DNA of 64,000 nt from NCBI GenBank assembly GCA_013298125.1, contig JAAFJP010000015.1, positions 62,001 to 126,000 on the forward strand, read 5' to 3'. The notes below the pieces were generated by a model. That model made no database searches, was not told the DNA's origin, and saw only the letters and a list, made by a program, of their open reading frames with translations. This DNA is from Cytophagales bacterium. GTDB lineage: Bacteria; Bacteroidota; Bacteroidia; Cytophagales; Spirosomataceae. Below are positions 20,356 to 30,676 of the stretch, piece by piece; the first letter of the stretch is position 1, and every line of letters begins with the position of its first letter. A program made the translations under genes and the position numbers.

Positions 20356-23300
20356 ATGAACACCAAATCGTTAGTGTTGAGCGTGATGCTCGTGTTGGGA
20401 TATTTTTTTTCAAATGCACAAGGACTGAAATTGTCTGATAAACCCGAAGAGTTTTTGGCGGATGCTAAGAATTTTTTGGTGCTGTCAAACAATCCACAAG
20501 CGGATGCTATTTCCTTGAATTTTGATAAACTCTGGAACTCTGGTAAGCTGACCGACCCACAGAAAGCGAAGCTGGCGAGTGTCTCTAATCTGATGTTCAA
20601 AAAGGGCTACAAACCACCGCAGTTTGTGGGACTTTTTGATGCCATTATTTTGGGGGTAAATAACTCTCTGATACCTCAAACTTTATTGGATAATTATTTA
20701 GAAACCCTTAAAAAATCCGTAGAAACGGGTGATACAAAAACGACTTTACGTTACATTGATATTAGCCGTTTGTACTTCAATAATCGGAGTGTTTATTTCA
20801 CGAATTTCAACCGTTTGTACGCTCAAAATGGTTCAGTTGGGTTTAGATTCAATGAACAAAAAATAGAAATCAATAAACCTGAAAAGCCCTTTACGCCAAA
20901 TCAGCCTACAAATACATCGCCTGAGCCAGTAAAAAAAACTGATGCTTGGGATGATTGGGATGCTCCCCTTCCCACAGGCGGAAATGCCCCCGCACAAGCT
21001 CCTGTGGAAGAACCCGCCATGCAGTTTTTGAACCCTGGACCAGTCATAGAGTTTACTAAAATCGACTTATCAATTGCTACTGCCAACGACTCCGTTACGC
21101 TGAAAAGTACCTCAGCAATTTTGAGTATAAAAGATGGTATTTTGTTGGGTACAGGAGGCGTTTTTTCTTGGGAAAATGTGGGGATTCCAGGCGTTTTTGC
21201 GACCTTGAATAATTACAACATGGAAATCCGAAATCCGAAAATCACCTCTGAATTTGCGACTATTACCAATAATCAAAAACTGAATGCTCCGATTAAAGGA
21301 ATCTTTGAATTTGTGAGTAAAAAACGAGCCAAAAATGCCCCATCGCTTTACCCAAGATTTATGTCTTTGCAGAATGATGTCGTCTTGAAAAATAGTGGTG
21401 ACATTGACTATAAAGGCGGTTTTACGATGGTTGGCAATAAGATTTCGAGTGCCTCTTTACAGTCAAAATACGCTACGATTATTGTTAAAAAGGATGGAAA
21501 AATAGCTTTTAGGGTTACCAGCAAACGCTTTGAAGTGGGTGATTCGTTGATTACTTCTCCGTCGGCTATTTTTACGGGTTATTTTGCGGGTACAGATTCC
21601 CTATATCACCCTTCGGTAAAGTTGAGTTATAACCGTAAAGATTTCATTCTTCGTTTGAATAAAGTAGATGCGGGTGGATTCAGAGAGTCCTCATATTCAG
21701 ACAGTTATCACAAATTAGACATCACTGCCGATGCGATGAGTTGGAACATGAACGACCAACGCATGGACTTCTCAATCCTCACGGCAAAGAACGTTGTGCC
21801 AGCCCTTTTTGAGTCTTTTGACTATTACAATCCAGAACGTTTCGCTCAACTTTCAGCAAATTATAATTTCAATCCGCTTTTAGTGGTGTCTAATTATATC
21901 CGAAAAAATAATTTGCCATCAACTACGCTTTCTAACCTTGCCGCTGCCTTCCAAAAAGATGTAAACGTCCTTAGACCCGTATTTTTGGAGATGATGCAAA
22001 AAGGGTATTTTGAGTACGACCCTGACGTAGAAAACTTAAAATTATCTCGAAAAGGAATGCACAATTTAGCGGCTTATGGGGCGAGAAAAGACTATGATAA
22101 CTTCTTGATTCCTTCGTTTTATTCTTCCAATAAAAAGGATTCTACAACTAATGCTACTTTAAATTTGAAAGATAACCAATTGATTGTCAGAGGAGTAAAA
22201 CAGTTTTACCTTTCAGATTCCCTTAACGTTTTCATGGCTCCTTATGACAACATTATAAAAGTAAACAAGGATAGAAACTTTGGAATCAGTGGCGAATTGA
22301 AGACAGGTAATTTTAGATTTAGAGGGAAAGATTTATCCTTTAATTACGGTGAATTTAGTGTAAAATTGAATAAAATCGACTCCATCACTTTCGTTCCACA
22401 AAAAGAATTAGCCAAAAAAGGACGAACTGAAATCGGAGGAGATTTGAAGTATGAAGCGGGCGTAATTTACATCAACAAACCCGACAATAAATCGGGTCGT
22501 CAGCGATTGGTCGAGTACCCACGCTTGGTTGTCCCCACAGGTGTAACCGCCTATTTCGACCACTCGTATCGTGCCAATGGCGTTTACAACAAAAAGGTGT
22601 TTTTCAAAGTCCCAAGTATTGATTTTGATAGTTTGAATATTAAAGATATTGACTTTGTGGGAACGTTTAATTCTGACGGCATTTTCCCTTCATTCAAAGA
22701 AACACTTATCTCAATGCCAGATAACTCGCTGGGTTTCAGGCACAAAGTTCCCGAGGGAAAGTACAATGTCTATAATTCAAAAACCTTCGTGAAGTTTGAC
22801 AAACCGCTTTTGATGGATAAGGAGGGGCTTCATGCAGAATGTGAAATCAACCATTTGACTTCACAAATTCAAGCAAAAAATGCCTTGTTTACGCTTGATT
22901 CTGTCACAGCAAACGGCACAACGGGTATTGTCAATGAAGGCACGATTGACCAAGCCTATTATACGAAAGTTGATATAAAAAATTATACCTTGAAATGGCA
23001 ACCGAAAGCCGACAGTATGTTGATTGAAACCAAAGGAAATTCGTTTGATTTTTATGCTTCCAGCTCAAAATTAGAAGGAAAATTATTGGTTCGTCAGACG
23101 GGTTTATTTGGTTTTGGAAAAGTAAAACGTCAAGATTCAGAGACGGAATCGGATAACATAAAATTCGGAAAAGAGGCTTTCACGGCTGATTTAGCCAATC
23201 TTTCGGTGGGAAATAACTTGAAAACTTCCAAGCCCGCTTTGTTAGGAAAGAAAATGAATGTCAGTTTTAATCTGGCAACGGGTTTGGTCAATATCAAAAC

Positions 23301-25074
23301 ACCTGCAAACCTGAAAATTGAAGATTCGACCAGTTTGTATTTCCCTTATACCGCCTACAAAACCTCTATCAACAGTGCCGAGTGGGACATTAACAAAAAG
23401 ACAATCACTATGAAAGGCGATGTTCGGAATACGACTTTCACGTCCATCGAACCATCCCAAGAAGGACTTTCATTCAATGGCTCAGAAGCCCTGTATGAGA
23501 TTGAAAAACAGTCACTTAACATCAACGGTGTACCTTTTATCAAGTCGGCAGATGCCAAAATTATTCCTGACAAAGGGGCAGTTTCTATCCGTAGAGATGC
23601 AGAAATGCGAGGTTTTTATAATGCCAAATTGCAAATTGATACAGTCAATGGTTATCACAATTTAGTGAACGGAAATATCAGAATTATCTCACGAATAAAA
23701 TTTGAAGGTGATGCTACTTACCGTTTTCCAAATTTGGCGGGCGATACCATGAATATCAAAATGGGCAATTTTGATTTCAAAGAGTCCATCGTGGATGCTC
23801 GTAAAAAAACCAAAGGCTACGTAACTACGGCAAAGGCAACAGTTGAACAAACGGATAAATTTCACTTATCGCCCAAGGTACTTTATCGTGGCGATATTAC
23901 GATGGTAGCAACCGATAAAAACCTGATGCTCAACGGTTTCGTGCGTCCAGAATACAAAAATCGGGCGGATGTGGTCAATTGGGTAGCGTACAAAGGTAAT
24001 AGTACAGACGATGTGAATATTCAGATTCAACCCAATATGAAAGGGGATTTGAACCTTCCTATATACGCAGGTCTTCACGCCAGAAGTGCTTCTACGGGCT
24101 TATACACGACCTTTTTGACGAGTAAAGAAGACCCGAAAGATGAAGATATTTTTACGGTAAATGGTCAATTACGAGATATTCCAAAAACTTCCCGTTTTGA
24201 GATTGGTCCAGATGATAAAAATAAATCTTACGAAGCCAGTCGCTATACGTATGATGACGACAAGCGAACCTTGAAATTGGAAGGGAATTTTAATTTTTAT
24301 AATCCTTCAAATTATATTCAAACGGCTGGTTTTGCAGAAATGCGAGTGGATAGTGGCAAGTATAAATTTGACCAAATGATGGTCTTGAATTTTCCAATGC
24401 CTGCGGAGGTTTTGAAAGCTATGGCGGATAAAGTCGTGAAAACTAATCTTGATAGCCGAGACAATGCCAGTGCCGACGAACCAGAGGATAAGGAGAAATT
24501 AATGTCAAAATTAGCCAATATTTTAGGCGGAAAAATCATTGAACCTTTCGAGCGAAGACTGAAAAATGAACACGTGCCATTGCACACGATAAATGCCAAA
24601 TTGAATACAACAATGGTAATTTCTAAGGCAAATTTGCGATATTCAGAACAAGCCTCCGCCTTTTATTCAGTCGGAAAATTGAGCATTGCCAGCATCGGAG
24701 GAACGGACATTAATTCGGAAGTAGAAGGCATGGTCGAAATCAAAAAAACTGCCGAAGGAGACGAATTTTATCTGTATTTAGAACCCTCAACGGACGTTTG
24801 GTATTTCATGGGATATTTGAAAAACGAAATGGGCGTAATCTCCTCAGACGGTGAATTTAACAACGCCGTAGCTGCCAAATCGAAGGGTGTCAAGAAAGGA
24901 AGTGGTAAAAATGCTTATGCTTTCTTGGGCGTGGGTGCAGAAGAAAAATTTGCCTTCACTGAACGTTTCACAGACTCATACAGAACCAAAACCGAGAAGG
25001 GCAAAAAGGTTGTGAAAAAGGACGAAGTGAAAAAAGAAGAGAAAAAGAAGGAGGAAACCAAGGAAGGGTTTTAA
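20356..25074 (+). CDS. very large secreted conserved-type hypothetical protein (1572 aa)
   Basis: Signal peptide; long beta-rich body; Pro-rich linker with DAWDDWDAP; Lys/Glu-rich C-terminal tail. Confidence 0.85.
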   Translation: MNTKSLVLSVMLVLGYFFSNAQGLKLSDKPEEFLADAKNFLVLSNNPQADAISLNFDKLWNSGKLTDPQKAKLASVSNLMFKKGYKPPQFVGLFDAIILGVNNSLIPQTLLDNYLETLKKSVETGDTKTTLRYIDISRLYFNNRSVYFTNFNRLYAQNGSVGFRFNEQKIEINKPEKPFTPNQPTNTSPEPVKKTDAWDDWDAPLPTGGNAPAQAPVEEPAMQFLNPGPVIEFTKIDLSIATANDSVTLKSTSAILSIKDGILLGTGGVFSWENVGIPGVFATLNNYNMEIRNPKITSEFATITNNQKLNAPIKGIFEFVSKKRAKNAPSLYPRFMSLQNDVVLKNSGDIDYKGGFTMVGNKISSASLQSKYATIIVKKDGKIAFRVTSKRFEVGDSLITSPSAIFTGYFAGTDSLYHPSVKLSYNRKDFILRLNKVDAGGFRESSYSDSYHKLDITADAMSWNMNDQRMDFSILTAKNVVPALFESFDYYNPERFAQLSANYNFNPLLVVSNYIRKNNLPSTTLSNLAAAFQKDVNVLRPVFLEMMQKGYFEYDPDVENLKLSRKGMHNLAAYGARKDYDNFLIPSFYSSNKKDSTTNATLNLKDNQLIVRGVKQFYLSDSLNVFMAPYDNIIKVNKDRNFGISGELKTGNFRFRGKDLSFNYGEFSVKLNKIDSITFVPQKELAKKGRTEIGGDLKYEAGVIYINKPDNKSGRQRLVEYPRLVVPTGVTAYFDHSYRANGVYNKKVFFKVPSIDFDSLNIKDIDFVGTFNSDGIFPSFKETLISMPDNSLGFRHKVPEGKYNVYNSKTFVKFDKPLLMDKEGLHAECEINHLTSQIQAKNALFTLDSVTANGTTGIVNEGTIDQAYYTKVDIKNYTLKWQPKADSMLIETKGNSFDFYASSSKLEGKLLVRQTGLFGFGKVKRQDSETESDNIKFGKEAFTADLANLSVGNNLKTSKPALLGKKMNVSFNLATGLVNIKTPANLKIEDSTSLYFPYTAYKTSINSAEWDINKKTITMKGDVRNTTFTSIEPSQEGLSFNGSEALYEIEKQSLNINGVPFIKSADAKIIPDKGAVSIRRDAEMRGFYNAKLQIDTVNGYHNLVNGNIRIISRIKFEGDATYRFPNLAGDTMNIKMGNFDFKESIVDARKKTKGYVTTAKATVEQTDKFHLSPKVLYRGDITMVATDKNLMLNGFVRPEYKNRADVVNWVAYKGNSTDDVNIQIQPNMKGDLNLPIYAGLHARSASTGLYTTFLTSKEDPKDEDIFTVNGQLRDIPKTSRFEIGPDDKNKSYEASRYTYDDDKRTLKLEGNFNFYNPSNYIQTAGFAEMRVDSGKYKFDQMMVLNFPMPAEVLKAMADKVVKTNLDSRDNASADEPEDKEKLMSKLANILGGKIIEPFERRLKNEHVPLHTINAKLNTTMVISKANLRYSEQASAFYSVGKLSIASIGGTDINSEVEGMVEIKKTAEGDEFYLYLEPSTDVWYFMGYLKNEMGVISSDGEFNNAVAAKSKGVKKGSGKNAYAFLGVGAEEKFAFTERFTDSYRTKTEKGKKVVKKDEVKKEEKKKEETKEGF

Positions 25075-25101
25075 ATTTGCCCCTTAATTTAGAGAGAACA
25101 A

Positions 25102-26268
25102 ATGATCATAGACCGCTATATGCAGCGAGGCGTTTCTGCCTCCAAAGAAGATGTCCACAAAGCCATCGAAAAAATAGATAAAGGGCTTTTTCCAAAGGCT
25201 TTCTGTAAAATTTCGCCCGATATGTTGGGTGGAGATGAGGCATATTGCAACATCATGCACGCCGACGGGGCTGGCACAAAATCATCCTTAGCCTATCTTT
25301 ATTGGAAAGAAACGGGCGATATTTCCGTGTGGAGAGGCATTGCCCAAGATGCCGTGGTGATGAATACCGACGACATGATTTGCGTTGGTGCAACCGATAA
25401 TATGCTCTTATCCAGCACGATAGGTCGTAATAAAAATCTAATCCCAGGCGAAGTTATTGCCGAACTCATCAACGGAACGGAGGAAGTTTTGGAAATGCTC
25501 CGTGACAATGGTATCGGGATTTGGAGTACAGGTGGCGAAACTGCCGATGTGGGCGATTTAGTCCGCACTATCATCGTGGATTCTACCGTAGTTGCCCGTA
25601 TGAAACGTACCGATGTGATTTCAAATCATACCATTCAAGACGGTGATGTAATCGTAGGTTTAGCCTCAGACGGACAAGCTAATTATGAGAAAGTTTACAA
25701 CGGTGGTATGGGTTCAAACGGACTCACTTCTGCCCGTCACGATGTTTTAGGGCATTATTTAGCCACAAAATACTCAGAAAGTTTTGACCCAGCCGTTCCA
25801 CAAGAATTGATTTATAGTGGTTCAAAAAAATTGACGGATTCTGTGGAAGGTAGTCCTTTGAATGTGGGGCAATTAATCCTCTCACCTACTCGCACGTATG
25901 CCCCCGTAGTGAAGGCTATATTGAACGAACTACGTCCTGTGATTCACGGCATGGTACATTGTTCGGGTGGGGCTCAAACGAAAGTTTTGCATTTTGTCGA
26001 TAATGTTCATATCATCAAAGACAACCTGTTTGCACTGCCCCCACTTTTCAAAATGATTCAAGCCGAATCAGGCACGGATTACAAAGAAATGTACAAGGTT
26101 TTCAACATGGGACATCGTTTGGAAATATACCTAAATCCACAATATGCTCAGGCGGTAATTGATATTTCAAAATCATTTGGAATCAATGCACAGATAATTG
26201 GACGAGTGAAAAGTGCTGAGGGTAAAGAAGTTACCATAAAATCTGAGTTTGGGGAGTTTGTTTATTAG
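25102..26268 (+). CDS. purM: AIR synthase family / phosphoribosylformylglycinamidine cyclo-ligase
   Basis: HADGAGTKSSLAYLYW...AQDAVVMNTDDMICVGATDNMLLSSTIGRNK; IWSTGGETADVGD. Confidence 0.9.
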   Translation: MIIDRYMQRGVSASKEDVHKAIEKIDKGLFPKAFCKISPDMLGGDEAYCNIMHADGAGTKSSLAYLYWKETGDISVWRGIAQDAVVMNTDDMICVGATDNMLLSSTIGRNKNLIPGEVIAELINGTEEVLEMLRDNGIGIWSTGGETADVGDLVRTIIVDSTVVARMKRTDVISNHTIQDGDVIVGLASDGQANYEKVYNGGMGSNGLTSARHDVLGHYLATKYSESFDPAVPQELIYSGSKKLTDSVEGSPLNVGQLILSPTRTYAPVVKAILNELRPVIHGMVHCSGGAQTKVLHFVDNVHIIKDNLFALPPLFKMIQAESGTDYKEMYKVFNMGHRLEIYLNPQYAQAVIDISKSFGINAQIIGRVKSAEGKEVTIKSEFGEFVY

Positions 26269-26311
26269 GAGAGTTTTATTAATTTACCTTAGATTTCTAA
26301 ATAACAGTAAT

Positions 26312-26770
26312 ATGACAACGATTCTAAAAGATATTATACAACCTCTATTTGTCGTTTTTGGAGGAATATTTGCCTTGTACCAGTATCAAAAACAGCAAAA
26401 ATTCAAACGTTTACAGAATTTATCAGCACTTTGGAAAACCTTTCTCAATGATGAAAAAATGTTAGATTTATTTAATCTCCTTAATCTTGCAGAAAATAAA
26501 GACCCACAAGTAATTGAAAATATCCGAAATTATGACCAAAAATTGAAGTATAAATATTTGGCGATGATTGAAGAAGTAACTCTTTACGTTGATACTTTCG
26601 AGATTGACAAACCCCAAGCAAAATACCTTTTTCAATGGCATTTTTATTTCGCTTATCAATCGCCCGATACGGTTGAAAACTTTTGGAGTAATTTGGGCGG
26701 AGTAGAAGAGATGAATGCTTCGTATTGGGCAAAATCTCGAAATCTGTCAAAAGTGTTTTTACCAAGTTAA
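26312..26770 (+). CDS. small membrane-anchored hypothetical protein (TM + helical cytosolic domain)
   Basis: MTTILKDIIQPLFVVFGGIFALYQYQKQQKFKRLQNLSALWKTF. Confidence 0.7.
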   Translation: MTTILKDIIQPLFVVFGGIFALYQYQKQQKFKRLQNLSALWKTFLNDEKMLDLFNLLNLAENKDPQVIENIRNYDQKLKYKYLAMIEEVTLYVDTFEIDKPQAKYLFQWHFYFAYQSPDTVENFWSNLGGVEEMNASYWAKSRNLSKVFLPS

Positions 26771-26777
26771 TATCAAT

Positions 26778-26815
26778 AAAAAAGCCGTCTCAATCATCTG
26801 AAACGGCTTTTTTAT
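26778..26815. terminator. Rho-independent terminator
   Basis: AAAAAAGCCGTCTCAATCATCTGAAACGGCTTTTTTA. Confidence 0.85.
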
Positions 26816-26963
26816 TGAATCCAGTCAAACGAAACCTTATCTTAATCTGGGTTTATTTTATCATATTGATTTACTAAAACTCTTCTATTTTTCTGAAAAT
26901 TTCGCCAACCATTTTGTTGAAAAATTGCTATTTACCAAGGGATGCTATAATGGTATTTCCCCT

Positions 26964-29288
26964 CTACAATATCCTCAACTTAGCAAAACTCAACAGCAAA
27001 GTCTTCTCCCCAATACTCCCCTCAAACTGAATCGTCGCTTTGCGGTCTGTGCCGTTGGTATCTATCTTTTTTACTTTCCCAAAACCAAATTTTAAATGTT
27101 CTACTCTATCGCCTTCGGCTAAGTTTTTGGTATCGCTTGGGGCAAAATCTGAGGAGGGTTTGTACGTATTTCCAACCACTTGTGGGCGTGCTACATTGGG
27201 TCTTTGAATCAAAATATTCGTTGGTGTTGGGTTGTTGCTTGTTCCAAAATCAGGCATTTTTTGCTCACGATTCGACATCTTGACAAAACCTTGTGGGAGT
27301 CGCTGTGTGTCTTCAACAGCCTTGCGAATATTTTTGGCAAATTGTAAATATTTAGGGTCTATCTCATCCAAGAAACGACTTGGTTCACAGGGTTTTAGCC
27401 TTCCCCATTGGTATCTTGTCTCGGCATAAGACATCACTAATTTCTTCTCCGCACGAGTAATTGCCACATAAAAAAGACGACGTTCTTCTTCCAAATCCTG
27501 ACGACTTTGTAGCATCATTTGGCTTGGAAAAAGGTCTTCTTCCATCCCCACCACATACACATGATTGAACTCCAAACCCTTCGCCCCGTGAATGGTCATC
27601 ATCGTTACTCGGTCATTGTCTCCATCGGGGTCGTCTTGGTCGGCTGTGGTCATCAAAGATACCGTTTGAAGGAAGGTATTGAGGTTTTTCTCTTCAACGC
27701 CCGTGTCGGGGTCGTCCACAAATTGTTTGATGGAATTCAATAATTCCTGTACGTTCTCGTATCTCGAAAGCCCTTCAACGGTTTTATCTTCGTGTAATTC
27801 TTTCAACAATCCCGATGATTTCGCAATGTGCGAAGCCACTTCGTAGGCATCTTTTTTCTTAGAATCGACCATGATTTTGAAGGACTTAATCAAGTCCGCA
27901 AAACCTTCAATCGTATCTGATAATCGCCCAGTTTGGTACTGTTTGATATTAGCAATTACTTCCCAAATTGGAATCTGTTGTTCAGCCGCCGTGATAGTCA
28001 ATTTGGCGATGGTTGTATCACCAATGCCACGTTTTGGCAAGTTGATAATTCGCTTGAAGGCCTCTTCGTCGTTTTGATTGATGGTGTATCTAAAATACGC
28101 CAATAAATCTTTAATCTCACGACGTTGGTAGAAAGACAAACCGCCAATAATTCGGTATTTGATATTCAGTTTTCTGAGAGATTCTTCAAAAGTTCTGGAC
28201 TGGGCATTGGTTCGATATAAAATCGCAAAATCAGTATTACGAAGTCCCAAGTTCATTTTTGACTCAAAAATATGGGTCGAAATCAGTCGTCCTTCTTCAT
28301 TATCCGAACTTGCTTTTACCAATTCAATCAACGAACCTTCTTCGTTTTCGGTAAAAACCGTTTTCTTTAATTGGTTCTTGTTTTTGGCAATAATTGAGTT
28401 GGCAGCCTCCACAATATTTTGGGTAGAACGATAATTCTGTTCCAACTTAATCGTGGTCATGTTGGGGTAATCTTTCTCCAAATTCAAGATGTTATCAATA
28501 CTCGCACCACGGAAAGCGTAGATGGATTGGGCATCATCGCCCACGACACAAAGATTCTGTGAAATATCAGATAACTTCTTGACAATCAGGTACTGAGAGA
28601 CGTTGGTATCTTGAAACTCATCCACCATCACGTACTTAAATTTGCGTTGGTATTTGTCTAAAACGGCAGGATGGTCACGAAAAAGGATGTTGGTATTATA
28701 CAACAAATCATCAAAATCCATGGCATTGGCTTGGAAACAACGGAGGGCATAAATCTTATAAATCTTACCCATTTCTGGCAATTTTGCCGCCACGTCGTCT
28801 GCCGCAATGATAGGATTGGTTACGTACTCATCGGGCCCAATTAAGCGGTTTTTTGCTCCTGAAATTCGGTTGTAAACTACGTTTGGTTTATAGATTTTGT
28901 CATCCAAACCTCGCTCTTTGACGATGCTTCGGATGAGGGATTTTGAGTCGTCGGTATCATAAATCGAGAAGTCGGAAGTATAGCCTAAATGCTTGCCATC
29001 AAAACGAAGGATTTTGGCAAAAACTGAGTGAAAAGTCCCCATCCAGAGGTTTTTAGCATCATTTCCAATGACTTTTTCCACCCGCTGACGCATTTCTCCT
29101 GCGGCTTTATTGGTAAAAGTCAGTAATAAAATCTGAAATGGATCAACCCCTTTTTCGATAAGATGAGCCGTGCGATAGGTCAGCACACGGGTTTTGCCCG
29201 AACCCGCCCCCGCAATAATCATGAGTGGTCCGTTACTATGTTTTACCGCATCTTGTTGCGGTTGATTTAATCCTTCTAAGTAATTCAT
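26964..29288 (-). CDS. ATP-dependent DNA helicase UvrD/PcrA family
   Basis: GLNQPQQDAVKHSNGPLMIIAGAGSGKTRVLTYR...VDEFQDTN...VGDDAQSIYAFRGA...LFYVAITRAEKKL. Confidence 0.97.
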   Translation of the reverse strand: MNYLEGLNQPQQDAVKHSNGPLMIIAGAGSGKTRVLTYRTAHLIEKGVDPFQILLLTFTNKAAGEMRQRVEKVIGNDAKNLWMGTFHSVFAKILRFDGKHLGYTSDFSIYDTDDSKSLIRSIVKERGLDDKIYKPNVVYNRISGAKNRLIGPDEYVTNPIIAADDVAAKLPEMGKIYKIYALRCFQANAMDFDDLLYNTNILFRDHPAVLDKYQRKFKYVMVDEFQDTNVSQYLIVKKLSDISQNLCVVGDDAQSIYAFRGASIDNILNLEKDYPNMTTIKLEQNYRSTQNIVEAANSIIAKNKNQLKKTVFTENEEGSLIELVKASSDNEEGRLISTHIFESKMNLGLRNTDFAILYRTNAQSRTFEESLRKLNIKYRIIGGLSFYQRREIKDLLAYFRYTINQNDEEAFKRIINLPKRGIGDTTIAKLTITAAEQQIPIWEVIANIKQYQTGRLSDTIEGFADLIKSFKIMVDSKKKDAYEVASHIAKSSGLLKELHEDKTVEGLSRYENVQELLNSIKQFVDDPDTGVEEKNLNTFLQTVSLMTTADQDDPDGDNDRVTMMTIHGAKGLEFNHVYVVGMEEDLFPSQMMLQSRQDLEEERRLFYVAITRAEKKLVMSYAETRYQWGRLKPCEPSRFLDEIDPKYLQFAKNIRKAVEDTQRLPQGFVKMSNREQKMPDFGTSNNPTPTNILIQRPNVARPQVVGNTYKPSSDFAPSDTKNLAEGDRVEHLKFGFGKVKKIDTNGTDRKATIQFEGSIGEKTLLLSFAKLRIL

Positions 29289-29392
29289 TTATGTTGTTTA
29301 ATTCAAAATCATTTCACCTTCACGCCATTCTTTTTTCTTTGCCATCGTAAAATTGCCTTGTATATTTACAAAAATACAAAAAGAAGAGCAAA

Positions 29393-29722
29393 ATGAATCA
29401 AACCAGAAAAATAAGACAAAACGAAAGAGATTTAATCCTGTTTTTATTAGAAAAACTCAACCTAAACGTAGCGGATTATCCCATCAACGAAGAGGTTTTT
29501 GAATATGAAGGAGGGAAAATGGGAAGCATCAGTCTGAACAATAATCCAGATGCTTATGCAGGAGATTTGATACAGGTAGAATACATTGATACTGACAATA
29601 CGCCCGTAATGATTACGCTCACCCACGACGCAGAAGGGCAATTATTGGATTTAGATTTCTGGAAAACTGATTTTTCTAAATTGTTGAAATATCCAGCGGT
29701 TGAAGAAATTGTATTCAAATAA
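29393..29722 (+). CDS. hypothetical protein (109 aa)
   Basis: Clean ORF followed by terminator. Confidence 0.65.
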   Translation: MNQTRKIRQNERDLILFLLEKLNLNVADYPINEEVFEYEGGKMGSISLNNNPDAYAGDLIQVEYIDTDNTPVMITLTHDAEGQLLDLDFWKTDFSKLLKYPAVEEIVFK

Positions 29723-29723
29723 A

Positions 29724-29759
29724 AATGCTCTGTGAACGAAAATTCACAGAGCATTTTTT
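29724..29759. terminator. Rho-independent terminator
   Basis: AAATGCTCTGTGAACGAAAATTCACAGAGCATTTTTT. Confidence 0.88.
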
Positions 29760-30591
29760 AGATTCTTTCAAAAACTACCGCTGCCCAATTATTCTTTTGG
29801 TCGGCACGGGTTTTTACTAAACCAACCGACTTGGCTACTTCTTCAATGTCCGCAATGTCATGTTCATAAAAACCACTAACCACTAATTTTGAAGGGGCGG
29901 GTTTCATAAATTCTATATATTTTGGAATATCACGCATCAAAATATTACGATTGATATTTGCCAAAACGATGTCATATTGCTCCGTAGGTTCATCTTCAAT
30001 TGTTCCTTGGCGAATGATAACATTCTGACAATCATTCAATTGGCAATTTTCACGAGAATTCTCTGCCGCCCATTCCTCAATATCAAACCCAGCGATTTCG
30101 GAAGCTCTTAATTTAGAAGCAAAAATTGCTAAAATACCCGTTCCACAACCTACATCAAGCACTTTTTTGTCTTGGTGGTCAATATCCATTTGTAGTCCCA
30201 AGACCATCGAAGTCGTTTCGTGGTGTCCCGTTCCGAACGACATTTTTGGATTAATCAACAATTCATAGTCCACATTTGGGTCAGGTTCGTGGAAATTTGC
30301 CCGTACTCGTACCCGCCCGTTAGCCGCTAAAATGGGTTCATAATTCTTCTCCCATTCTTCGTTCCAATTCTTTTTTTCTAAGGTTTTGTAAGAATAACTA
30401 ATCGGAGTCATACCAAGATACCGCTCCATGATTTCATCCACAGCCTCTTCCGAAAAAATATCTTCGGTGATATAGGCATTCAGTGAATCAGATTCTTCGG
30501 TAAAAGTTTCGTAACCAATTTCACCCAATTCAGCCATGAAAATATCTGAAAATTCAGGATTGATATTTAGTTTTAATTCAATGTAATTCAT
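29758..30591 (-). CDS. prmA: ribosomal protein L11 methyltransferase
   Basis: INPKMSFGTGHHETTSMVLGLQMD...KVLDVGCGTGILAIFASKLRA. Confidence 0.95.
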   Translation of the reverse strand: MNYIELKLNINPEFSDIFMAELGEIGYETFTEESDSLNAYITEDIFSEEAVDEIMERYLGMTPISYSYKTLEKKNWNEEWEKNYEPILAANGRVRVRANFHEPDPNVDYELLINPKMSFGTGHHETTSMVLGLQMDIDHQDKKVLDVGCGTGILAIFASKLRASEIAGFDIEEWAAENSRENCQLNDCQNVIIRQGTIEDEPTEQYDIVLANINRNILMRDIPKYIEFMKPAPSKLVVSGFYEHDIADIEEVAKSVGLVKTRADQKNNWAAVVFERI

Positions 30592-30628
30592 GGTTTTTGG
30601 GAGCTTATTTTAAATTATAGTGCAAATA

Positions 30629-30664
30629 AAAGCCCTAAACCGTTAAGTTTAGGGCTTTCTTAAA
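30629..30664. terminator. Rho-independent terminator
   Basis: AAAGCCCTAAACCGTTAAGTTTAGGGCTTTCTT. Confidence 0.85.
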
Positions 30665-30676
30665 AATATTATGACT

